Origin: SIG636 sp045537905
GTDB taxonomy: Bacteria > Bacillota > Clostridia > Oscillospirales > CAG-382
Direction: 5' to 3'
Assembly (NCBI GenBank): GCA_045537905.1
Contig: JAZSQJ010000053.1
Coordinates: 36,914-100,913 of the forward strand
DNA length: 64,000 bases
Position 1 is the stretch's first letter. Each line of letters opens with the position of its first letter. Position numbers and translations under genes: made by a program. The notes under the pieces are model-generated. The model was not told where the DNA came from. It worked only from the letters and a program-made list of their open reading frames with translations, and made no database searches. This document shows positions 1 through 8,470 of this stretch, piece after piece.

Positions 1-1
1 G

Positions 2-268
2 TTTATGCCCTACGATGCCGTTCTTTACCGTGACGTGGACGGACTTCTTCTTTGCTACTGCTCCAAGGGTGTTGCAGGTGCGGTGGTTAAGGATATCCAC
101 TCCACCCTTGCGTACGGCGTAAACATCCCTGCAGCCTTTGAGGTTGTTCTGGGCAAGGCACACTGCGGCGGCAGACTTACGATAGACCTACCCGAGATGG
201 ACGAAAACGGCAAGTTTGATACCTCTAAGGTTGTTTATCCTATGGGCAGCGGTATGGATTTGAACTAG
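2..268 (+). CDS. C-terminal fragment of a probable glycoside hydrolase family 3 enzyme
   Basis: The reading frame is open at the left edge of the window, so only the last 88 codons are seen. The end of the protein, VVYPMGSGMDLN, resembles the YPFGYGLSY-type motif near the end of the GH3 C-terminal domain. The preceding LLLCYCSKGVAGA and the GGRLTIDLPE segment fit the part of that domain where GH3 enzymes have an AVLxAYxPGxEGG motif and a GKLPVTFP motif. If so, it hydrolyses beta-linked sugars. There is no fibronectin-like domain after the motif, so it is a short or permuted GH3. The fragment is small and the family call is an inference. It stops with TAG, before a tRNA promoter. Confidence 0.45.
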   Translation, partial: FMPYDAVLYRDVDGLLLCYCSKGVAGAVVKDIHSTLAYGVNIPAAFEVVLGKAHCGGRLTIDLPEMDENGKFDTSKVVYPMGSGMDLN

Positions 269-303
269 CCGAAAAATAAAAAGAAAATTAACGCAAAAAA
301 GTA

Positions 304-332
304 TTGACAAAGCAGGTATAAAGTGGTATAAT
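304..332 (+). promoter_or_regulatory. SigA-type promoter of tRNA-Pro
   Basis: A perfect TTGACA at 304-309 and a perfect TATAAT at 327-332 are separated by 17 bp. They lie about 28 bases before the tRNA, as expected for a stable-RNA promoter. Confidence 0.9.
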
Positions 333-360
333 ACCCCTCGCAGTCAACGGACTGCGATTT

Positions 361-437
361 CTGGGTGTGGCGCAGTTTGGTAGCGCGCTACCTTGGGGTG
401 GTAGAGGCCGTGGGTTCAAGTCCCGCCACTCAGACCA
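361..437 (+). tRNA. tRNA-Pro (anticodon GGG)
   Basis: The 77 bases fold as a complete cloverleaf. The acceptor stem is CTGGGTG/CACTCAG with one G-T pair, the D stem is GCGC/GCGC, and the anticodon stem CTACC/GGTAG encloses the loop TTGGGGT. This puts GGG at 395-397, which reads CCC proline codons (and CCU by wobble). The T arm has GTGGG-TTCAAGT-CCCGC and the CCA end is encoded. It has its own promoter and terminator, so it is a single-gene unit. Confidence 0.95.
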
Positions 438-440
438 AAT

Positions 441-470
441 AAAGGAGATTCGTTTTGAATCTCCTTTTTT
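441..470 (+). terminator. Rho-independent terminator of tRNA-Pro
   Basis: The stem GGAGATTC (444-451) pairs with GAATCTCC (457-464) around a GTTTT loop and is followed by six T residues. Confidence 0.9.
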
Positions 471-585
471 GTTTATATTTCAAGTGAAAAGTGTGAAAAA
501 ACACGTCGCTAGCTCTTATAAATACTGAAGCGACCGATGCTTAACGGGTTTTCGGTCAGTAAAAGCTGTAAAAAGGAAGATAACA

Positions 586-1302
586 ATGCTTTGGTTTTTC
601 AGAAAAAAGAAGCCCTATATAGACAGATTTTTGGAAAAGGCAAGAAATTTTGACCCCTTTGAGATACGTAAGTACGAAGAGGCTCTTCCCCATATAAAGG
701 AAAACGCCGTGCAAACGGTACAAAAGAAGCTGGGCATTAAGCTGGTAGTGATATCCGACACCCACGGCTATCTTGTGTTTGGCGAAAACAGGCTTGCTAA
801 GTTTTTGGACGGCGTAGGGGATTTTGACCTGTGCGTGCTGTTGGGCGACCACCATACGGGTGATTTAAGGGAGATACTGGACTGCATTCCCGTCGAAAAA
901 ATTATAGCCATAAAGGGCAACCACGACAGCTTTTCTCAGTACCGTGAGCATGGAATAAGAGATATATCGGGCAGCAGCTATATTTATAAGGGAATCCGCT
1001 TTGCGGGTATAGACGGCAGCTTCAGGTATAAAAACGAGTCTTTTCCGTCCTACACCCAATACCAAAGCCTGGCACTGGGACACAGACTGCCCTCGGCAGA
1101 GGTGTTGCTCAGCCACGACGTAGCGTTTGAGTCACCCGTCAGGGACAACGCCCATCTGGGCTTGATAGGTATAACCCACTATATATACAAAAACAGCCCC
1201 CGGTGGCATATTCACGGCCATATACACCAATCCTACGAAAAGGAGTACGATAACGGCACGAAGGAAAAAAGCGTATACCTTTGTGAGTGTGTGGAGCTGT
1301 AG
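586..1302 (+). CDS. calcineurin-like metallophosphoesterase
   Basis: The 238-residue protein has the full set of metal-binding motifs of the calcineurin-like phosphoesterase fold: SDTH at residues 57-60, GD at 87-88, GNHD at 111-114, SHD at 176-178 and HGHIH at 210-214. It should be a soluble two-metal phosphohydrolase. The natural substrate cannot be read from the sequence. About 50 residues before the first motif are an extra, charged N-terminus. The start is supported by AAAAGGAAG seven to ten bases upstream. It ends in TAG, showing that this organism uses TAG as an ordinary stop. Confidence 0.85.
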   Translation: MLWFFRKKKPYIDRFLEKARNFDPFEIRKYEEALPHIKENAVQTVQKKLGIKLVVISDTHGYLVFGENRLAKFLDGVGDFDLCVLLGDHHTGDLREILDCIPVEKIIAIKGNHDSFSQYREHGIRDISGSSYIYKGIRFAGIDGSFRYKNESFPSYTQYQSLALGHRLPSAEVLLSHDVAFESPVRDNAHLGLIGITHYIYKNSPRWHIHGHIHQSYEKEYDNGTKEKSVYLCECVEL

Positions 1303-1355
1303 CTAAAGCCTGAATGTATAAACTGCACGCAAAATACATTATGCCGATATATGTA

Positions 1356-1385
1356 TTGACAAGTCTATAGGGCTTGTGTTAATAT
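1356..1385 (+). promoter_or_regulatory. putative SigA-type promoter
   Basis: TTGACA at 1356-1361 and TAATAT at 1380-1385 are separated by 18 bp, about 55 bases before the next gene. The -10 is one mismatch from consensus. Confidence 0.5.
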
Positions 1386-1441
1386 TCATAATGTGTTTTA
1401 ACTTGTTTTTGATATTTTATTAACGGAAAGGGCGTGGGAGT

Positions 1442-2248
1442 TTGTACATCAAAGCAGAGAGATTTGACGAGATTGTTTTCAGGTTGATTGATGAAGACAG
1501 GGTTAGCTGTGACGAGGCTTATCTTGTAGCCTATGACTATTTGAAAAGCTATGTATACGATAGCTGGCAGGCTAAAATAACACCTAAACCGTCTATAGAC
1601 GATCTGGATGACGTAATGCAGGAAATTTGCATCGTCATCGCAATGATAACAAAAAAGAAGTTTTTGCTCCCCACCAACGAGGACGGCAGCCTTAAGTATC
1701 CCCGCGCAGTCGGCGTATACTGCGAGTGGATGCACACGGTAGGTCGCAACTATTTTTTGAACTATTTCAAAAAGCTATACGACATAGTACCCACGGACCT
1801 TGACGACAACGTACCCGATACGGAAAACGGCTTTGATGCGGATGAGGAAATCGAGAAGATGAGCGGTCTTGTAACCGCCCTCGGCGATCTTCTGGAGTCC
1901 AGAACCAGCGTGTATCTCAAGCTTACCTTTCTTGCGTTTAATCTGTGTGTGGTAAACGAGGATATCGGGATTATAGAGGCAAACCATTATCTGGAAGAAA
2001 AGTTTTGCAAAATGACCTTGTACCAGATGTTTGAGCATATAACCCTGGCTTCCCAGAGCATAATATGGCTGAGGCTTACGGACGAACAGTTTGACGGCAT
2101 AATGGAAGAGCTGGACCGGATGTTTGACCGCAACACCTGCTACGGCGATATGAGGTATGAGGAGTTTTTCTACGATAATCTGGAGGGGCATCTCAGCATA
2201 AGCAAATGGCTAAGCCGTGTTATCGCCAGAATAAACGGTAAAAAATAA
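1442..2248 (+). CDS. uncharacterised protein, possibly a divergent sigma-70-like factor
   Basis: This 268-residue soluble, acidic protein was not recognised with certainty. The N-terminal third contains DDLDDVMQEICIVIA and later YCEWMHTVGRNYFLNYFKK. These have the look of sigma-70 region 2 (an acidic helix, then an aromatic/basic helix) but are far from consensus. A possible HTH-like end is GHLSISKWLSRVIARIN. The start is a TTG at 1442, chosen because GGAAAGGG lies about ten bases upstream and no ATG is near. The following small gene is on the same strand beyond a structured leader, so a regulator-partner pair is possible but unproven. Confidence 0.55.
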   Translation: MYIKAERFDEIVFRLIDEDRVSCDEAYLVAYDYLKSYVYDSWQAKITPKPSIDDLDDVMQEICIVIAMITKKKFLLPTNEDGSLKYPRAVGVYCEWMHTVGRNYFLNYFKKLYDIVPTDLDDNVPDTENGFDADEEIEKMSGLVTALGDLLESRTSVYLKLTFLAFNLCVVNEDIGIIEANHYLEEKFCKMTLYQMFEHITLASQSIIWLRLTDEQFDGIMEELDRMFDRNTCYGDMRYEEFFYDNLEGHLSISKWLSRVIARINGKK

Positions 2249-2279
2249 CTGCATAATAAACTAAATAACAACTGAAAGG

Positions 2280-2338
2280 GGTATGGGCAAACACTGATGG
2301 TAAAACCGCTTCTGCGTAAAAACGCAGCCGCCCATACC
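2280..2338 (+). ncRNA. candidate structured leader RNA (three-way junction)
   Basis: The outer arms GGTATGGGC (2280-2288) and GCCCATACC (2330-2338) are perfectly complementary over 9 bp. Between them lie a short hairpin GGT-AAA-ACC (2299-2307) and a hairpin CTGCG-TAAAAA-CGCAG (2312-2327). The fold sits directly before the 110-residue gene at 2366. It does not match any riboswitch consensus I can recall. Confidence 0.4.
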
Positions 2339-2365
2339 TATCAAAGAAAGCGAGGCAAAATTACA

Positions 2366-2698
2366 ATGGATCATTTGAGTTTTGACGATATACGACAGTT
2401 ATTGGCACTTGACGAGTGCTATGCTAATAAAAAAACTTCAAAGGACTTTGTAGCACCACCCTGCGTACCAAGCTGTGCAAAAGAGGGCACGGACAGCGGC
2501 AGACAACAGGCGGAGCGGGACAGTCGGCTTATAGAACTGCTTTGCTCTGTAGACACCTTGCAAAAAGAGTTTTTGGATATGAAAAACAGCGGCGACTGTA
2601 AGGGCGTTACGGAAAAGGAAATAACCGACCCCGTAATCAAAAGCCGCCTTGAAAGAATAAGAGCAAAAAGCAACAAAATGAATTTTGATATTGATTAA
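2366..2698 (+). CDS. small uncharacterised protein
   Basis: This gene encodes 110 residues, charged and mostly helical, with no signal peptide, membrane segment or recognised motif. The sequence has a Ser/Gly/Gln-rich middle and a lysine/arginine-rich end. An in-frame ATG at 2297 would add 23 residues. The ATG at 2366 was preferred because GCGAGG lies ten bases upstream, while the earlier one falls inside the predicted leader stem and lacks a well-spaced ribosome site. The gene follows the possible sigma-like gene and may be co-transcribed with it. A bidirectional terminator follows. Confidence 0.6.
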   Translation: MDHLSFDDIRQLLALDECYANKKTSKDFVAPPCVPSCAKEGTDSGRQQAERDSRLIELLCSVDTLQKEFLDMKNSGDCKGVTEKEITDPVIKSRLERIRAKSNKMNFDID

Positions 2699-2715
2699 TA
2701 AAAAACAACGGATAT

Positions 2716-2758
2716 AAAAATGCACCCCAAAAGCAATTTGCTTTTGAAGTGCATTTTT
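2716..2758. terminator. bidirectional terminator
   Basis: AAAAATGCAC (2716-2725) pairs with GTGCATTTTT (2749-2758), with an inner AAAAGC/GCTTTT helix. A and T runs on either side let it work for the + strand gene and for the ABC exporter genes converging from the right. Confidence 0.85.
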
Positions 2759-2763
2759 GTATT

Positions 2764-4545
2764 TTAAGAAAACTGTGAGTTATACAGCGTGCTGTAGAAG
2801 CCGCCTTCCTTAAGGAGCTTTTCGTGGTTGCCCTGCTCGATAATAGTGCCGTCCTTTACAACGAGAATGGTATCGGCGTTTTGTATGGTGGAAAGCCTGT
2901 GAGCGATAACGAAGCAGGTGCGGTTTTTCATCAGCTCGTTCATAGCCTTTTGTATCTTGATCTCCGTGCGTGAGTCTACGTTGGAGGTAGCCTCGTCCAG
3001 TATCAGCAGAGGCGCATCGGAAAGGAAGGCTCTTGCTATGGTGATAAGCTGACGCTGTCCCTTGGATATGTTTATACCCTCATCGGAAAGAACCGTTTGG
3101 TATCCTTCGGGCAGGCTTTCGATATAGGCGTGTATTTTAGCCGCCTTTGCCGCCTCTACAACCTCATCGTAGGAGGCGTTTTCCTTGCCGTAGACGATGT
3201 TTTCGTAAATGGTGCCGTGGAACAGCCAGGTATCCTGCAGTACCATAGTATAGGCACGGCGTAAGTCCGCACGCTTAAGCTTAAGGGCGGGGATACCGTC
3301 CATCCTTATCTCACCCTTGTCCGGGTCATAAAACCGCATAAGCAGGTTGATAACCGTGGTTTTACCTGCCCCCGTAGGGCCAACTATAGCAATAGTCTGC
3401 CCCTTGGCTGCGGTAACGGATACGTTCTTAAGTATAGGCTTTTCCTTTACGTAGCTGAAGGAAACGTCCTCAAGCTCTACCTTGCCGTCCACGTCCTTGT
3501 ATTCCACGGCGTCGGAAGCATCTGCCTTTTCAGGCTCCTCGTCAAGGATGCGAAAAACACGCTCAGCGGCGGAAAAAGCAGACTGAAACTCGTGCAGGAT
3601 GTTTGAAAACTCGTTAATAGGGCCCGCAAACTTGCGGGAGTACTGTACAAACTGGGCAACACCTCCAAGGCTCATAAACAAAAGGGAGCCTTCTGCCACG
3701 TTGCCGCCCTCCGTAAGCATATACAGTATACCGCCGAATACCGCCACGAGAGTAAGGGATATATTGTTTATAAGGTTTATGGTAGGAAACAGCATAGCTG
3801 CCTGATATTCCGCCTTGTAAAAGGCATCCATAGCGGCGTCGTTATGACCGTTAAAACGCTCCGATATAACCTCCTCACGGCCGTAGGCGCTTATGCTTCT
3901 GGAGCCTGACAGCATCTCCTCCGCAAAGCCGTTAAGCTCGCCGTAGCGTTTGGAACGGGCACTGAATAAGGGGCGTACCTTTTTGGAGCGATAGCGTGTA
4001 AACAAAATAGAAACAGGCACCGTAAGGGCAAAAATCAGAATAAGGGGCTTTGATATCTGCCACATAAATATAAGAGAGCCTAAAACCGTATAAACGCTGG
4101 TCATAACCTGTATAAGGTCATGGGAGAGGGTGCTGTTTATGGTGTCGATATCGTAGGTAAGGTGGCTGATTATGTCACCCGTAGCGTGGGTATCAAAGAA
4201 GCCGACGGGCAGGGTGTTAAGCTTTTCAAAAAGCTGTTTACGCATCTTGTATATAATGCGTTGACTAAGCCTTATCATTATAACCGCCAGTACGTATGCC
4301 AGCAACGCCGAGGCAACGTAGCAAAAAATCATACTTAACACGTTTTTCCATACGGCAGGGAAGTCAACACCCCCTACCGTCTCTATGGCGTCTATAGCCT
4401 TGCCCGAAAACCGTGGTCCCAACAGGGATAGCTGGTTAGACAGCAGTGTCAGCGCCAGAGCGGGGATAAACAGGGGCCATTGCTCAAGAACGTATTTGCT
4501 AAGCCGTATAAACATACGGTTGTTTCTGCTTTTAGCTTTAGTCAA
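2764..4545 (-). CDS. ABC exporter half-transporter, second subunit (consensus ATPase site, deviant signature)
   Basis: The 593-residue protein is a fused membrane plus ATPase half-transporter of the multidrug/lipid exporter class. Six membrane helices occupy about residues 20-310. The ATPase has Walker A GPTGAGKTT (389-397), Q-loop Gln437, Walker B LLILDE with catalytic Glu518, and H-loop His549. The signature is ISKGQ (493-497) instead of LSGGQ. The upstream partner has the mirror-image defects, so the two should form a heterodimer with one working ATP site. The start is a TTG at 4545, chosen because GGGAGG lies eight bases upstream. A GTG at 4554 would place the ribosome site against the start. 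It overlaps the upstream gene by 8 bp. Confidence 0.88.
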   Translation of the reverse strand: MTKAKSRNNRMFIRLSKYVLEQWPLFIPALALTLLSNQLSLLGPRFSGKAIDAIETVGGVDFPAVWKNVLSMIFCYVASALLAYVLAVIMIRLSQRIIYKMRKQLFEKLNTLPVGFFDTHATGDIISHLTYDIDTINSTLSHDLIQVMTSVYTVLGSLIFMWQISKPLILIFALTVPVSILFTRYRSKKVRPLFSARSKRYGELNGFAEEMLSGSRSISAYGREEVISERFNGHNDAAMDAFYKAEYQAAMLFPTINLINNISLTLVAVFGGILYMLTEGGNVAEGSLLFMSLGGVAQFVQYSRKFAGPINEFSNILHEFQSAFSAAERVFRILDEEPEKADASDAVEYKDVDGKVELEDVSFSYVKEKPILKNVSVTAAKGQTIAIVGPTGAGKTTVINLLMRFYDPDKGEIRMDGIPALKLKRADLRRAYTMVLQDTWLFHGTIYENIVYGKENASYDEVVEAAKAAKIHAYIESLPEGYQTVLSDEGINISKGQRQLITIARAFLSDAPLLILDEATSNVDSRTEIKIQKAMNELMKNRTCFVIAHRLSTIQNADTILVVKDGTIIEQGNHEKLLKEGGFYSTLYNSQFS

Positions 4546-6256
4546 GGAAAGCACCTCCCATCTGGGATTCGCTTATCTCTCTGTATTCGTCGCATTTTTC
4601 AAGCAACTCCTCGTGCTTACCCATCCCTATAACCTTGCCCTCCTCCAAAACGATAATAAGGTCACATCCCTTTACCGAGCTTACCCTTTGGGCAACGGTT
4701 ATAACGGTAGAGTCCTTCATGCTCTCCTCCAGGGCAAGCCTTAAGCTTGCATCGGTCTTGTAGTCCAGGGCAGAGGAGGAGTCGTCAAGTATAAGTATCT
4801 CAGGCATAGCCGCTATCGCTCTGGCAATAAGCACTCTTTGCCTCTGTCCGCCGGACAGATTGGTGCCCTTTGCGGAAAGCATATGAGCGTACCCGTCGGC
4901 AGTCTCTGTGATAAATCCGTCAGCCTGGGCAATCCTTGCGGCTTTAACTATGTCCTCGGCGGGTATATCTCTGCCAAACCTAATGTTTTCCTCAACGGTG
5001 TCCGCATACAAAAAGCCGTTCTGTAAAGACACGCCAAACATATCCGTAAGAGTCTTTTTGTCATAGGAGCGTATATCCTTGCCCTTTATACGGATAACGC
5101 CGCTGTCCACGTCATAAAATCTCATAAGCAGCTTGATAACCGTGGATTTACCGCTGCCCGTAGCACCGATAATGCCCAGCCTGTCACCCTTCTTAAGGCT
5201 GAAGGATAGCTTGTCTACGTTGTTTTTCTTGCCGAAGTAGGAAAAGCAAACGTTCTCAAAGGAGATATGCCGGCTTTCGTCACCCTTGCCGTCGTCTTGG
5301 GTAACAACAAGCTCCTCGGGAGTTTGCACCACCTCCGCAATACGCCGTGCAGATGCGGCGCATTTTGTGTACATAACAAACATACGGGACAGGGACATCA
5401 TCGCCATGGAAATCAAGGTAAAATACTGCATAAAGGCAATAACGGTAGCGGGTGAGGATATATCCTTTGCCACCAGATAGGCACTGACGGCAACCACTGC
5501 CACGATACCCAGGTTCATAAGCATAGTCATAACTGGGTTTACCACCCCCATTATGGTACCTGCCCTCGTTTCCTTGCTCTTAAGCTCCCTGTTGACTATG
5601 TCGTATCTTTTGTTTTCGTACTCGTTTTTGGAAAGAGCCTTTATCACCCTTACCCCCTGGGTATCCTCACGGACAACGCGAACCATATTGTCTACAGACC
5701 TTTGCACCTCGGTGTAAAGGGGCACGCCCTTTTTGGATATGCCGTAAACCACGATAAATATAAAAGGCAGCGTTGCTAGCATTACAAGGGCAAGAATTTT
5801 GTCCATAATAAGGGTAATAACCGCACCGCCCAACAGCAGTATAGGTGCCCTTACACCCATCCTCTGCATCATCCCCACAAAGTTTTGCACGTTGTAGGTG
5901 TCGGTGGTAATGCGTGACTCCAGTGAGGGAATAGTGTAGCGGTCAGTTGCCCTTGCCGACAAAAGCAAGGTTTTGTTAAACAGCACCTTACGCATATCGG
6001 TAGAAAACATCATAGTCGTTTTTGCCGCCATACGGTTGGCAATAACGTTACCAAGACAGGCAACCAGGGCACAAAACGCCATAACAAGCCCGTACAGCAC
6101 TATACCCGTAACACTCTTTGTCCCGATAACGTTTTCCAGTATGTGGGTAAGAATATAGGGTATAAAAAGCTCTGCCACGGTACCCGTTATTTTAATGACA
6201 AGCCCAACGGTAAGCCTTTTTTTAAGAGGCTTTAATAACGAAAAAATCCATCTCAT
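4538..6256 (-). CDS. ABC exporter half-transporter, first subunit (degenerate ATPase site, canonical signature)
   Basis: The 572-residue protein has an N-terminal six-helix membrane domain and a C-terminal ATPase. It shows Walker A GATGSGKST (364-372), Gln412 in the Q-loop and a canonical LSGGQ (467-471). The catalytic glutamate after Walker B is Asp492 (LILDDSSS), and the H-loop histidine is Gln523 (VAQRV). These are the hallmarks of the degenerate half of a heterodimeric exporter. The start at 6256 has GGGAG seven bases upstream. A longer frame beginning with TTG at 6316 overlaps the promoter and was rejected. The exported substrate is unknown. Confidence 0.88.
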   Translation of the reverse strand: MRWIFSLLKPLKKRLTVGLVIKITGTVAELFIPYILTHILENVIGTKSVTGIVLYGLVMAFCALVACLGNVIANRMAAKTTMMFSTDMRKVLFNKTLLLSARATDRYTIPSLESRITTDTYNVQNFVGMMQRMGVRAPILLLGGAVITLIMDKILALVMLATLPFIFIVVYGISKKGVPLYTEVQRSVDNMVRVVREDTQGVRVIKALSKNEYENKRYDIVNRELKSKETRAGTIMGVVNPVMTMLMNLGIVAVVAVSAYLVAKDISSPATVIAFMQYFTLISMAMMSLSRMFVMYTKCAASARRIAEVVQTPEELVVTQDDGKGDESRHISFENVCFSYFGKKNNVDKLSFSLKKGDRLGIIGATGSGKSTVIKLLMRFYDVDSGVIRIKGKDIRSYDKKTLTDMFGVSLQNGFLYADTVEENIRFGRDIPAEDIVKAARIAQADGFITETADGYAHMLSAKGTNLSGGQRQRVLIARAIAAMPEILILDDSSSALDYKTDASLRLALEESMKDSTVITVAQRVSSVKGCDLIIVLEEGKVIGMGKHEELLEKCDEYREISESQMGGAFLD

Positions 6257-6304
6257 AGTTTTGCTCCCGTAAAAATCCAAACAAGTATCTGAAACTGAAT
6301 AACC

Positions 6305-6333
6305 ATTATAACACAAAACCGTTAGTTTTTCAA
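6305..6333 (-). promoter_or_regulatory. promoter of the ABC exporter operon
   Basis: On the minus strand TTGAAA (6328-6333) and a perfect TATAAT (6305-6310) are 17 bp apart, about 50 bases before the start codon. Confidence 0.8.
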
Positions 6334-6434
6334 ACTTTTTTGAGCTTTAGTGTAAAAATGTTTACAAAATGCGAAAACAGTCAAAAAACACACTTATTGG
6401 CAATATAACGAATAACGTTAGGAGGAAAAGTTAA

Positions 6435-7133
6435 ATGATATACGTATCTTCTGACTGGCACGGCTGCTCTCCGGATAAAATCAAGGAGCTGCTGGAGCAG
6501 GCAGGCTTTAATGACGGCGATTATCTTTTTGTGCTGGGCGACGTTATAGACCGTGGCGAGCATTCCGTAGAGCTGCTTAAATATCTGATGGAAGCTCCTA
6601 ATATGGAGCTTATTTTAGGCAATCACGAGGCACTTATGCTGGCAAACGATTGGCTCTTTGAGGAAATAAGAGAGGATAACCTTGACAACGTAAACGCCTA
6701 CAGGCTGTCCGTGTACGAGGACTGGATGCTAAACGGAGGCGGTACTACCCTTGAAGCCCTTCGCAAGGAAAGCGACGAAACAAGAAAGGCAATACTGGAG
6801 TTTTTAAGGGAATGCCCCCTTTACGATGCTGTAAGCGTTGGCGGCAGGGACTTTGTGCTGGTGCACGGAGGTTTGGGCGGATACCGCCCCGACAAGAAAA
6901 TGGAGGAGTATTTACCGGCAGAGCTTCTGGAGGAAAGGCCCTTCGGCGACACCGAGTATTCTACGGAGTTTACCACTATAATCGGACACACTCCCAGTCA
7001 TTACTTCGGCAAAAAGTACTATAACCAAATAGTAAAAACCCCTACTTGGATAGACGTAGATACAGGTGCCGCCGGCGGCAGAAACCCCTGTTTACTACGC
7101 CTTGACGATATGAAGGAGTTTTATATCTGGTAA
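6435..7133 (+). CDS. PPP-type serine/threonine phosphatase-like metallophosphoesterase
   Basis: The 232-residue protein carries the phosphoprotein phosphatase (PPP) signature set: DWH at residues 7-9, GDVIDRG at 35-41, GNHE at 62-65, VHGG at 143-146 and GHT at 184-186. Bacterial relatives dephosphorylate proteins or cleave diadenosine polyphosphates, and the sequence does not decide between these. A GGAGG ribosome site lies nine bases before the ATG. The gene is transcribed away from the ABC operon and is closed by its own terminator. It is distinct from the phosphoesterase at 586, which lacks the DRG motif. Confidence 0.85.
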   Translation: MIYVSSDWHGCSPDKIKELLEQAGFNDGDYLFVLGDVIDRGEHSVELLKYLMEAPNMELILGNHEALMLANDWLFEEIREDNLDNVNAYRLSVYEDWMLNGGGTTLEALRKESDETRKAILEFLRECPLYDAVSVGGRDFVLVHGGLGGYRPDKKMEEYLPAELLEERPFGDTEYSTEFTTIIGHTPSHYFGKKYYNQIVKTPTWIDVDTGAAGGRNPCLLRLDDMKEFYIW

Positions 7134-7134
7134 C

Positions 7135-7161
7135 AAAAAAACCGCCGTCGGCGGTTTTTTT
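7135..7161. terminator. terminator between convergent genes
   Basis: CCGCC-GTC-GGCGG (7142-7154) is flanked by seven A and seven T residues, so it can serve both the phosphatase gene and the LRR-dockerin gene. Confidence 0.85.
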
Positions 7162-7201
7162 GTTAAGAAATATCAAGTAAATTTGTAACTTTCTCCTTAA
7201 A

Positions 7202-8470
7202 CTATATAAGTCCTGCATCGTATTTAAGTATAGCAGCAGCATCAAGGTTATTAACAGCTCCGTCGCCGTTGTAGTCACCGTTGTCTACCTCCGCAATAAT
7301 TCCCGCGTCGTATTTAAGCACCACAGCCGCATCAAGGTTGCCTAAAGCAAGGTCACCGTTTGCATCACCTTTGGGCTGTACAAAATTAAAGGTTACAGGA
7401 CTGTCTTTTAGCGATGAATTACCATATTCGGCTATTTTAACACCGTTCCATTTTTCCGCTGAGCCCGTGTAGTATACGTTTATCTTTGGACACTCGAAGA
7501 AAGCATAGGAGCCGATTATCTCAACACTCTCCGGAATAACTACTTGTTCAAGCTTTACGCACTTGAAGAATACCCCGTCGCCAAGGCTGGTTAAGGCAGA
7601 ATTTATAATTACCTGCTCCAGATTGTAGCAGCTGTCAAACACCCGGTTGCCAATTTCGGTCACAGAAGAAGGCATAACTACTTTTTTAAGGCTGTAGCAG
7701 TCGTAGAACGCATGATGACCGATGGTGGTTACGGTAGAGGGTATAATTGCTTCACTAAAATTCAATAAACCGCTGAAGGCATATTCCGAAATAGCTTCTA
7801 CCCCCTCGGGAATAACGCTTTTTCTGCATCCTGCAATTACTGTTTTGCTTGCTGTTTCTATGAGACAGTTGCCCTCGCTACGGTAAAAAGGGTTATCCTT
7901 ATCAACGGTTATTTCCACAATGTGCCTTCCCGAAAATGCTCTGGAAGCGATAGATTTAACGTTTTTAGGTATGGTTAATCTAAGCAAACTGCACCCCGAA
8001 AAAGCCGCTTCGCCTATGGTTTCTACACTTTCGGGGAGGTTAATAGGCCCTAAATCCTCGCACCAAAAAAAAGCATATTCTTCTATAACCGTTAATGCAT
8101 CGGGTAAAACAATCTCTTTCAACGAAGCGCATTTATAAAACGCCTCTTTGCCTATGCGTGTAACAGAATCAGGAAGTATTACTTTTGTTAAAACCATATG
8201 GGTTCTGAAAACACCATCCCCAACAGAAGTAACGCCTTCTTCGATTATCACCGTTTTAACTTTTTCCTTATCCCATTTAGGGTCAGGCTCAGGATAAGAA
8301 TAGTACGTATCCATCTCGCCTTCGCCGCTTATGGTAAGGGTGCCTTCTTCGTCCAGCACCCAGTCAAGCTGACCCCATTTACCGCTTGTTGCTTCTTCTG
8401 CTGAAGCAAAGAATACGCCTACGTTAACGGTCAACAGCCAGCATAAAAGTATCGCAATAATTCTTTTCAT
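7202..8470 (-). CDS. secreted BspA-type leucine-rich repeat protein with C-terminal dockerin
   Basis: The 422-residue protein starts with a signal peptide (MKRIIAILLCWLLTVNVGVF, cut near residue 24). The middle, about residues 60-350, is a series of LRR_5/BspA repeats of the type IGxxAFxxCxxLxxVxIPxSV. The last 55 residues are a dockerin with two NLDAAxxLKYDAG repeats, each with an Asp-rich calcium loop (DANGDLALGNLD and DYNGDGAVNNLD). LRR_5 proteins usually mediate binding to other proteins or surfaces. The dockerin should attach this one to a cohesin partner, none of which is encoded here. GGAG stands about ten bases before the ATG. Confidence 0.88.
   Translation of the reverse strand: MKRIIAILLCWLLTVNVGVFFASAEEATSGKWGQLDWVLDEEGTLTISGEGEMDTYYSYPEPDPKWDKEKVKTVIIEEGVTSVGDGVFRTHMVLTKVILPDSVTRIGKEAFYKCASLKEIVLPDALTVIEEYAFFWCEDLGPINLPESVETIGEAAFSGCSLLRLTIPKNVKSIASRAFSGRHIVEITVDKDNPFYRSEGNCLIETASKTVIAGCRKSVIPEGVEAISEYAFSGLLNFSEAIIPSTVTTIGHHAFYDCYSLKKVVMPSSVTEIGNRVFDSCYNLEQVIINSALTSLGDGVFFKCVKLEQVVIPESVEIIGSYAFFECPKINVYYTGSAEKWNGVKIAEYGNSSLKDSPVTFNFVQPKGDANGDLALGNLDAAVVLKYDAGIIAEVDNGDYNGDGAVNNLDAAAILKYDAGLI

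Noticed and set aside
2280..2365. A c-di-GMP-I riboswitch
   Set aside because: Only GGGCAAAC fits. The GNRA loop and tetraloop receptor of the class were not found, and the fold is a three-way junction.
6257..6316. A TTG start at 6316 extending the first ABC subunit by 20 residues
   Set aside because: The codons lie over the promoter -10 TATAAT. The ATG at 6256 has a good ribosome site at the proper distance.
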